The notes beneath the pieces are model-generated. The model had not been told where the DNA came from. It ran no database searches and was given only the letters and a program-made list of their open reading frames with translations. This document shows, piece by piece, positions 57,586-64,000 of a DNA stretch of 64,000 bases (its first letter is position 1; each line of letters opens with the position of its first letter). Source of the stretch: Methanobacterium veterum (GTDB lineage: Archaea; Methanobacteriota; Methanobacteria; Methanobacteriales; Methanobacteriaceae); the NCBI RefSeq assembly GCF_000745485.1, contig NZ_JQJK01000008.1:558001-622000 (forward strand). The letters are read 5' to 3'. The position numbers and the translations under genes were made by a program.

Positions 57586-58068
57586 TCATTTTAACCTATC
57601 ACGTTTTGCAGATGCTTTACTTATCAATTCTGCAACCTGCGCAATATCATTATAAACCGCATTAATATCAGTTTCTTTACCATTTATAGAAGGTTCTTTG
57701 TATTCTATAACACCTTCATCTGAAAAATCATCTTCACTGATGATCATACCAAATTTACGCCCAATTTCCGGCTCAATTATATCGTTTAGAGGATTTTCAA
57801 GCCTTTCTTTTACATCAATCTCCAGTCCCTCCATGAACTCTTCCATTTTAGATTCTACAAAACCCATAACAACAATTTCACGAGGGTCATTCACATTAAG
57901 TGCAGTGTACAGTTTGCTTGAAGTTCCAAAGCCAACCGTATGGTACCATGCCTTACGAAAATCTTCATAGGTTTTACCTTCTTTAAGCCTTCTTGTTATT
58001 ATTGATACTGTTATCATAGAAATCACCAGTACAATTATATATAAACTTAATAATTTAAGAAGTTTCAC
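57586..58068 (-). CDS. Membrane-anchored protein of unknown function
   Basis: The 160-residue protein has an N-terminal hydrophobic anchor (about 2-24, LKLLSLYIIVLVISMITVSII), then a soluble acidic domain. The domain contains EDFRKAWYHTVGFGTSSKLYTALNVNDPREIVVMGFVE and many charged residues (EEFMEGLEIDVKERLENPLNDIIEPEIGRKFGM). The family is not recognised. The beta-rich middle could be an antibiotic-monooxygenase-like (ABM) fold; that is a guess. It is followed downstream by the hydrolase gene, on the same strand. Confidence 0.65.
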   Translation of the reverse strand: MKLLKLLSLYIIVLVISMITVSIITRRLKEGKTYEDFRKAWYHTVGFGTSSKLYTALNVNDPREIVVMGFVESKMEEFMEGLEIDVKERLENPLNDIIEPEIGRKFGMIISEDDFSDEGVIEYKEPSINGKETDINAVYNDIAQVAELISKASAKRDRLK

Positions 58069-58137
58069 TATTACTTTTTAAATAGACCAGTTTAGCTAAA
58101 CAAACCAAAATAAACTTTATTTTTCGCTTTAATTTCC

Positions 58138-58160
58138 AAAAAACACCACCAAAATCGGTG
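58138..58160 (-). terminator. Minus-strand hairpin/T-tract after the 58253-58822 gene
   Basis: On the minus strand CACC-GATTTT-GGTG (58160-58147) is followed by GTGTTTTTT. A longer T10 tract lies just upstream near 58163-58172. This is consistent with termination of the downstream-ending membrane-protein gene. Confidence 0.5.
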
Positions 58161-58252
58161 ATTAAAAAAAAAATAGAATTAATGACTGATGATATATCGA
58201 AAATTAATCATGGAAGATTAACGTTTTAAGAAAAAGAGAGTAAATTTTGTAT

Positions 58253-58822
58253 TTACTCATTAAATAAAAGTTTTCTAAGTTCTTTTATATTTAACTCAAT
58301 TAAGGGTTTTGCTTCTGGCCCCGCAAGTACTTGAAATTGTTCCATTTTAGTTTCTAAATATAGATTATTCAGTATGTTCTGAAGCTCTGGAACAGGTATT
58401 TCTATAATTCTTTTTATTGTTTGAAGTTCTTCTTCACTTAATTTGTCAGTATAATCTGTTATTCTGACCTCAAACTCATCTACAGCATTTATATTTAAAG
58501 TGATATATTTCTTCAGGGCATATGTAGGCATATGCTCAACTGCGCGCAGTGCCTTCCAAACATCTTTCTCATCAAGGTCTAACCTTAATGTTTCATTCAA
58601 ATATTTTGTTGCCTTTGCTGCCCTTTCAGAGCTTCCCCTTCCATAAACTCGAGATGCAAGGAATGCACTTACCAGTATTGCAAGGAATACAAATGGCTGG
58701 TTCTGAGGAATGGATGAAAGAGGATATCCCAATGCATAAAATATAATAACTGTAAGTAAAACGCTTCCCGCTATGAATGTTAAAACAGCCATGATAGCTG
58801 CAATTGTTTTATTTTTGATCAA
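58253..58822 (-). CDS. Two-helix membrane protein of unknown function
   Basis: The 189-residue protein has two N-terminal membrane helices (about 8-31 and 42-60, separated by GYPLSSIPQNQP). A soluble helical domain follows, with RLDLDEKDVWKALRAVEHMPTYALKKYI and VDEFEVRITDYTDKLSEEELQTIKRIIEIPVPELQNIL. The cytosolic part could bind a partner. It is not recognised. It precedes the 58068 gene on the same strand after a terminator-like element, so the two are probably separate units. Confidence 0.65.
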   Translation of the reverse strand: MIKNKTIAAIMAVLTFIAGSVLLTVIIFYALGYPLSSIPQNQPFVFLAILVSAFLASRVYGRGSSERAAKATKYLNETLRLDLDEKDVWKALRAVEHMPTYALKKYITLNINAVDEFEVRITDYTDKLSEEELQTIKRIIEIPVPELQNILNNLYLETKMEQFQVLAGPEAKPLIELNIKELRKLLFNE

Positions 58823-59026
58823 ATGACTTCACCATGTACTTATCATTTCGCCATGTATTTATAGTTTAAAGCAGATTTTATTCATTTTTTCCAGTGTCTT
58901 GGAGGACAAATTTAAATAAAACAAAAAACACTGATAAACAGCGATAAAGGTTATAAAACCCAAAATATCCGAAAATTCGATATTTAATACTACACTTTAA
59001 ATTCAATTCCTATTTTCATGCAATAT

Positions 59027-59794
59027 TCACTCCACCTTCAAACTGACAACATATTCATAGTTCTCCGGAGCATTTGTCCTTGCTTTTTCATCAGATACAA
59101 TTTCAGCTTTTTTGCCGAAGCGTTCCAGCGCGACATGTAAATGGTAAATTGCAATACCTATACTTATAGTGTTGTACTTTTGAACCTTTGGTGCCTTGTG
59201 TTCCTTTACAGCATATGGTTTAGAGCCGTAAGCATGGATCATATTTTCATCACCTGTAAAAAACCACGGCTGGCTGTTACCTGCAGAAGGGGCAAGACGA
59301 GCAGCTTCCACTATTTTATCTGCATCTTTAACCATACTTATTTCACTTAGAGGTTTCCTTTTAAAGTCTGAAGCACCTTCTCTGTGTAATTCTTTTGATT
59401 TTTTAGGCTTTCCAAATGACATTACAATTATAAATTCCAGATCTGAATTTTTAAGGATATCTTCTTTAGGCCGGGGAGACCCCTGCCAGCAGCTGCCTAT
59501 ATCATTCCCTGATAAGAAGAGATCCATCTGCTGCAGCATATAACCTGTATTGACCAGGTAATTACCTTTAGGCTCTGAAAATACAGCCATATAATGGGGT
59601 GCTTGCTTCTTTTTTGTTTCAACTTGCTCTAATGGTATAATTTTCACTTCAGTTTTGATGTTATCGTACAGGGGTTTTAAACTCTTTATCTGATTTGAAA
59701 TTTCTTCTAGAGTTTTTTCATCAAGTGGAGTTTGATCATATTTTTTAACTGACCTTCTTTTAAATATCACATCATAATAATCCCGTATTTCCAT
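59027..59794 (-). CDS. Nitroreductase-family flavoprotein (TM1586-like)
   Basis: The 255-residue FMN-dependent oxidoreductase fold has an N-terminal FKRRSVKKYDQTPL (phosphate-binding RRSxRxY-like), and a dimer contact MQLDLFLSGNDIGSCWQGSP-type text (actual LQQMDLFLSGNDIGSCWQG). A C-terminal half carries AARLAPSAGNSQPWFF, the FMN-site motif usually found nearer the N-terminus in simple nitroreductases. This double-lobe arrangement is seen in TM1586-type proteins. A physiological substrate cannot be named; electrons may come from F420H2 or NAD(P)H. Confidence 0.82.
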   Translation of the reverse strand: MEIRDYYDVIFKRRSVKKYDQTPLDEKTLEEISNQIKSLKPLYDNIKTEVKIIPLEQVETKKKQAPHYMAVFSEPKGNYLVNTGYMLQQMDLFLSGNDIGSCWQGSPRPKEDILKNSDLEFIIVMSFGKPKKSKELHREGASDFKRKPLSEISMVKDADKIVEAARLAPSAGNSQPWFFTGDENMIHAYGSKPYAVKEHKAPKVQKYNTISIGIAIYHLHVALERFGKKAEIVSDEKARTNAPENYEYVVSLKVE

Positions 59795-60045
59795 ATTTAG
59801 TCCCCCTGAAAAAAAATTATTTTTGATTAACTTGTATTATTAAATTTAATATTATTAATATATGTGGCCTGGAATATAACTGTAGAGACCATTTTTAGAT
59901 CCAGAATAGACTTAAAAATTTTAATTAATGGCAATAACTCAAAAATCACATAATTTTTATAAGAGTATAACAATAGGCATTATCAATGAAATGCAAGTTT
60001 TACCATGAAATTTAACTGATCAACGGGAAAACACAGGATGATTCA

Positions 60046-60684
60046 ATGAAAAAGATAGAAAGCAAGTTTCAACTTATAATTGGTATTTTTTTCTTAGCAT
60101 ATTCCACTTATCCATTTTTAACTAAAGTAGCCCTCGTACCCTACATATTTTTTGCCCCACTTGGTATCTGGAACATTATAGACGGGATATTTCAAAGAAA
60201 AAATTATCAAAACAGGGTTTATCATCCAGGTATGTGGATTGCCATGGTACTCTGGGGCCTGGTTATAATCTACATCTACCTTTTCCAGCCAGCTTATGTA
60301 AAAGATCCGGTCTTTTATATTTACATCATACCATTTGTAATCATATTAGCCCTGGCTGTCTACGAACAGAAAAGGATAAGGAAATACCAGAAAGCAATAA
60401 AACCTTATGAAAATGCCATAAAAGCAAACCCTAACGACACCACTGCATGGAACAATAAAGGCGCCACCATAGCTAAATTTAAGGCATACCCTGCAGCGAT
60501 CCAGTGCTTTAATAGAGCAATAGAAATAAACCCAAAAGAGGCCGCGGCACTGTACAATATAGGTGTTGTCCTTATGGAACTGGGAAATCTCCATGAGGCA
60601 TTGAAATACTATAATATGGCCCAAGATTTGGATCCTGGATTTAAAAATGCCAAAAAAGCGGGTGAAATGATTTTAGAACTTTAA
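60046..60684 (+). CDS. Membrane protein with two C-terminal TPR motifs
   Basis: The 212-residue protein has three or four N-terminal hydrophobic segments (about 9-48, 62-82, 92-108), a basic linker (YEQKRIRKYQKAIKPYENAIKANP), then two tetratricopeptide repeats. These are DTTAWNNKGATIAKFKAYPAAIQCFNRAIEINP and EAAALYNIGVVLMELGNLHEALKYYNMAQDLDP, with a start of a third. The TPRs should face the cytosol and bind partner proteins. Family-level function is unknown. It stands alone with AT-rich flanks. Confidence 0.8.
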   Translation: MKKIESKFQLIIGIFFLAYSTYPFLTKVALVPYIFFAPLGIWNIIDGIFQRKNYQNRVYHPGMWIAMVLWGLVIIYIYLFQPAYVKDPVFYIYIIPFVIILALAVYEQKRIRKYQKAIKPYENAIKANPNDTTAWNNKGATIAKFKAYPAAIQCFNRAIEINPKEAAALYNIGVVLMELGNLHEALKYYNMAQDLDPGFKNAKKAGEMILEL

Positions 60685-60916
60685 TTACATTTAAAAATGT
60701 AATTTGCTTTTTTATATTATGATGAATTTAATAGAAACAATTTTAACTCTTTTTAAATTTTGATGAAGTTTAATTTTTGGATTTTTTTGAACTTGTATTA
60801 GCAATAGTAAAAAATTTTGACCAAAATTATTTTTGATTTTAATAACATAACTATCATGAAAAGTATAAAAGAATGAGCCTTAGGCAGGCTATTTTAACAA
60901 ATTTAGCAGAGATAAA

Positions 60917-61465
60917 ATGAGAACTGTTGTTTATATTGCAACAAGTCTTGACGGGTTCATTGCCCGGCAGGATGGAGATATAAAATGGTTAATTAATATT
61001 CCCAACCCAGATAACAGCGATTTTGGGTACAGCGAGTTTATAGCCGGAATTGATGGGATTTTAATGGGCCGAAACACCTATGAAACAGCACTGAACTTTG
61101 AGCCATGGCCATATAATCGGCCTGTATTTGTTTTAAGCAATATTTTAGAGAATGTTCCCCATGAATTAGAGGGCAAAGCAGAAATAATTAACGGGAACTT
61201 AAAAGACTTATTAAAGCGCCTTGAGGTTAGGGGAATCAAAAATTTATATGTCGACGGCGGCAGGACCATCCAGTCATTTTTAAAAGAAGATTTAATTGAT
61301 GAAATGATAATTACCACGGTGCCGGTTTTACTGGGCGAAGGTATCCCTTTGTTCGGGCATTTGGACAATGATTTGAAGTTTAGATGCGAGAAGGTCGAGT
61401 TTATAAGTGAGTATCTGGTTAAGCATTATTATAGGAGAGATAGGATAGAATGGAAGAATAAATAA
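60917..61465 (+). CDS. RibD C-terminal/dihydrofolate-reductase-like protein
   Basis: The 182-residue protein begins MRTVVYIATSLDGFIARQDGDIKWL, the typical opening of stand-alone DHFR/RibD-C proteins. It has GILMGRNTYETALNF and IKNLYVDGGRTIQSFLKEDLIDEMIITTVPVLLGEGIPLFG, which bind NADPH. The family reduces pterin- or pyrimidine-like substrates; in methanogens it may act on a non-folate substrate. AGAGATAAA precedes the ATG. It converges with the histidine kinase at 61489. Confidence 0.85.
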   Translation: MRTVVYIATSLDGFIARQDGDIKWLINIPNPDNSDFGYSEFIAGIDGILMGRNTYETALNFEPWPYNRPVFVLSNILENVPHELEGKAEIINGNLKDLLKRLEVRGIKNLYVDGGRTIQSFLKEDLIDEMIITTVPVLLGEGIPLFGHLDNDLKFRCEKVEFISEYLVKHYYRRDRIEWKNK

Positions 61466-61488
61466 TTTTTATCTAAATATAAAAATAT

Positions 61489-63144
61489 TCAATTTTCGTT
61501 AATGCTTTCTGATTTTCCAGCAGGAATACTAAAGTAAAACGTTGACCCCTCACTAAACTCAGACTCAACCCAAATCTTGCCCCCATGCCTTTCAACAATC
61601 CTCTTCGCAACGGAAAGCCCAATTCCAGTCCCCTGGTACTCATCTCTTGTATGCAAACGCTGGAATATAGTAAAAATACGGTCAAAATACTGTTCTTCTA
61701 TACCAATTCCATTATCAGAGATTGAAAACACATATTCATTCCGCTCATGGTCACAGGCAGAGGAAATGTGGATTCTTGGGGGTTCATCTTCTTTTCTAAA
61801 TTTTATGGCGTTTGTAATCAAATTCTGCAGCAGCAGTAAAAGCTGGCTCTCATCACCAAACACCACTGGAAGAGGGTCATGTGTAATTTTAGCACGGCTT
61901 CTTTCAATTAAATCGTTTAAGTTAACAAGCACATCATTTAGTTTGGACTCCAGGGGTATGGCCTGGTACATTTCCTGCCTTGTTCCAACTCTTGAGTACT
62001 CCAGCAAATCCATAATCATCTGTTTCATCCGCACACTCGCATCAACAATGTAGCCCATGAACTCATCAGCATCATCATCAAGCTTTCCTTTGTAGCGCCT
62101 CTCCATCAACTGAGTGAAACTAGCAATAGTCCGGAGAGGTTCCTGCAGGTCATGGGACGTTATATATGCAAACTGCTGTAATTCCTCATTTGAGCGTTTG
62201 AGTTCATTTAAAAGAGATTTAATTTCCTGTTCTGCTTTTTTGTACCCTGTAATTTCTGAAGCAACACCTGCAATTCTTGATGTTTCCCCAGATTCATCGG
62301 CAATAATAAAAGCCTGCGCCCATATCCAGACAACATCACCATTTGGCCTTATCACACGGTATTCAAAACCTTCGTTGACATCATCAATTCTATAAGATTT
62401 GCCAGTTATCCTTTCAACAGCTCGATCTCGGTCTTCAGGGTGGATAGTATCGATCCATGACTTTGGATTGTCATACAGGCTCTGGCAGGTCCTTCCCCAT
62501 ATCCACTCATAGGCAGGACTTATGTAAATTATCCTGCTCATTTTAGGGTCAATAATCCAGAATACTTCCCCAATATTTTCTGCTATTTGTCGGAATTTCT
62601 CTTCACTTTCCTTCAATGCATTTTCTGTTTTTTTACGCTCAGTAATATCATTACAACTCACTAAAACTTCAGGAGGTGCATTTTCTTTTTTAAGTAAGGC
62701 AGAATGGACATCGATCCAGTGAATTTCACCACTCTGATCTATTATCCTCGATTCAAATGGTTCAACAGGTTCACCATTTACCAGTTTAGAAATTCTCTCA
62801 ACATGCGCATGCTTCTCCGCTTCAGGTACAAAATCTAACTCTGTAAAGCGCATGCTAATTAACTTCTCTTTAGGTATCCCTGCAAATTGTTCTGTCTCCT
62901 TATTAAAATTTTTGATAGTACCGTCCAATCCTAAAAGGACTGTGTAAGTAGGAGATAATTCAAAAAGAGTTTTATAATTTTTTTGACTTTCTTTTAGTGA
63001 TTCAAAAGTCTGTTTAGGGGCAATCACATGGCTTCCCATGTCTATAATTGATTCGGATTTAGAAAGTGATTCAATGAACTTTTTAAAAGTATTTTTGCTG
63101 ACTTTAAGTTCATTTAAAGCTTTCTCAGATGAATTTTCCCCCAT
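61489..63144 (-). CDS. Soluble PAS sensor histidine kinase
   Basis: The 551-residue kinase has no membrane helix and two PAS/PAC units (about 45-170 and 178-300, with VLLGLDGTIKNFNKETEQFAGI and FWIIDPKMSRIIYISPAYEWIWG). A short coiled coil at about 300-322 follows, then a HisKA domain with His in ITSHDLQEPLR, and a HATPase (NLITNAIKFRK, ISDNGIGI, GTGIGLSVAKRI). Its catalytic half is nearly collinear with the 984-residue kinase at 30352, so the two are paralogues. No response regulator is encoded nearby. The gene probably phosphorylates an unlinked receiver or acts through dimerisation. Confidence 0.9.
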   Translation of the reverse strand: MGENSSEKALNELKVSKNTFKKFIESLSKSESIIDMGSHVIAPKQTFESLKESQKNYKTLFELSPTYTVLLGLDGTIKNFNKETEQFAGIPKEKLISMRFTELDFVPEAEKHAHVERISKLVNGEPVEPFESRIIDQSGEIHWIDVHSALLKKENAPPEVLVSCNDITERKKTENALKESEEKFRQIAENIGEVFWIIDPKMSRIIYISPAYEWIWGRTCQSLYDNPKSWIDTIHPEDRDRAVERITGKSYRIDDVNEGFEYRVIRPNGDVVWIWAQAFIIADESGETSRIAGVASEITGYKKAEQEIKSLLNELKRSNEELQQFAYITSHDLQEPLRTIASFTQLMERRYKGKLDDDADEFMGYIVDASVRMKQMIMDLLEYSRVGTRQEMYQAIPLESKLNDVLVNLNDLIERSRAKITHDPLPVVFGDESQLLLLLQNLITNAIKFRKEDEPPRIHISSACDHERNEYVFSISDNGIGIEEQYFDRIFTIFQRLHTRDEYQGTGIGLSVAKRIVERHGGKIWVESEFSEGSTFYFSIPAGKSESINEN

Positions 63145-63405
63145 AATTCCATCCTATGCATTTTTTGCATCATTACCCAATTAGTCAAAATATTGTACCA
63201 CCTCACATAAATTTTTTATGATTTAAATCAGAATAAGGAAATGAAATTCAATTCATTTTAATTAAAAACAGGAAAATATCTGATTAAAATAAAAACATTA
63301 GAGACGTGCACATTTTCATTTTAATTTGATATTTCCTACAACACGTAGACATATAACTTACAGATGTAATCACGTTATTAAAATAAAAAATGAAGATTAG
63401 GCTGT

Positions 63406-63843
63406 TTACCAGTATCTATCCCCATTTACAAAGTTTTCCGCACCTTTCTCTTTAAGAATATCTAAATTTTTAATATGTGCATCACCATGGACTGCATTTA
63501 AGAAATTAAGCTTTTTGCAGCTTTTAAATTCGCCGCATTCCCAGCAGCCCATAATTTCCTTTTCCCTGCAGCATCTTCTAATTTCACAAAAAGGCGAGCC
63601 TCCCCTGTTCCTGCAGCCTTCACATGTTAGCCTTTTTAACGTTTTTAATACATCTACAAAACTATCGTAGTTTTTAAATTCGTTAAAAAATGGCAGTGCA
63701 GAAAAATGGTCTGCATGCTTCTTAAAATTTGCATTATCAAGTTCTCCATCAAGTTTTCCTGCAAGAGAAGCTATTTTCGCATGATAGCCATAACAGTCCC
63801 CACAGTACAGGCCGCAGCATGTAATCAGTTTTTCATTTCCCAT
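63406..63843 (-). CDS. DUF3795-family Cys-rich protein
   Basis: From ATG 63843 (GTGATTAAA upstream; the ATG at 63861 is less suitable) the protein is 145 residues. The N-terminal LITCCGLYCGDCYGY and later LTCEGCRNRGGSPFCEIRRCCREKEIMGCWECGEFKSCKKL hold many cysteines, in pairs suited to zinc or Fe-S binding. The composition and the initial CGLYCGDC motif match DUF3795. The function is unknown. It is cytosolic. It is isolated by AT-rich gaps on both sides; the window ends 140 bp beyond. Confidence 0.82.
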   Translation of the reverse strand: MGNEKLITCCGLYCGDCYGYHAKIASLAGKLDGELDNANFKKHADHFSALPFFNEFKNYDSFVDVLKTLKRLTCEGCRNRGGSPFCEIRRCCREKEIMGCWECGEFKSCKKLNFLNAVHGDAHIKNLDILKEKGAENFVNGDRYW

Positions 63844-64000
63844 TTTAATCACTGAAATCACTTTTTTAGAACATAGATATAAAACTATGGTATGCGAAAT
63901 TCATTAAACTAAAATTACGTGAAGAAGTTGATTAAATATGTCAAAAAATGTTTTATATTTTTGCAACCCAAAATATTTTCAATTATACAAGTATTTAGGG

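Overview
The window is AT-rich archaeal chromosome from a hydrogenotrophic methanogen of the Methanobacteriales, most likely a mesophilic Methanobacterium. The evidence is an atwA gene for methyl-coenzyme M reductase activation, a methanogenesis-marker protein, F420 genes (arfA, cofD, cofE), RNA polymerase split into B''/B' and A'/A'', EF-2 and EF-1A, 4-demethylwyosine synthase, and an MreB-like actin as found in pseudomurein-walled methanogens. Coordinates are within the window; the first gene (hemA) is cut by the left edge. Assignments rest on reading motifs and neighbourhoods; no database search was run.

Layout. 0-8 kb (minus strand): hemA and a precorrin-2 dehydrogenase feed sirohydrochlorin, the precursor of F430. 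Then come marker 9, atwA, a DUS-like TIM barrel, arfA, cofD, cofE and purO. 8-12 kb: an ExbD/ExbB-type ion-driven pair, rnhB, mreB and a translationally coupled unknown gene. 12.9-17.7 kb (plus): envelope genes, namely archaetidylserine decarboxylase and synthase, a DUF515 protein, a secreted C-terminally anchored protein and its adjacent sortase. 17.9-22.9 kb: mptD, an unknown gene, and korD-A-B-C-sucC. 22.9-38 kb: an accessory region of small membrane, zinc-ribbon and secreted proteins, a K+ channel, a large PAS/GAF histidine kinase, a phosphoesterase, taw1 and a secreted transglutaminase-like protein. 38-41 kb: tpiA, pgk and five tRNA genes. 41-55 kb: rpoH-B''-B'-A'-A''-rpl30e-nusA-rps12-rps7-fusA-tuf-rps10 and tRNA-Ser. 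55.8-63.9 kb: a second accessory region with hydrolase, nitroreductase, TPR, RibD-like and DUF3795 genes and a second PAS histidine kinase.

The most unusual signal is a family of intergenic arrays of tandem small hairpins at about 9.4, 12.2, 17.7, 18.8, 30.1, 41.5 and 55.2 kb. Each hairpin has a 7-12 bp AT-rich stem and usually a 3-4 nt loop. The stem sequences differ from hairpin to hairpin, but the architecture and the linkers (GGTTGAA and GAACCCC types) recur. One array lies inside the RNA polymerase operon and ends on the Shine-Dalgarno of rpoB''; another begins at the stop codon of the sortase gene.

Other leads are a riboswitch-like RNA closed by a 13-bp long-range stem (37.1-37.3 kb) and a shared upstream motif before four minus-strand accessory genes, exact over 17 nt between two of them. 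Also notable are a tRNA-Ser promoter/5'-end duplication carrying hairpins, a probable ATT start codon, two frameshifted small genes, and a hydrolase that has lost its nucleophile.
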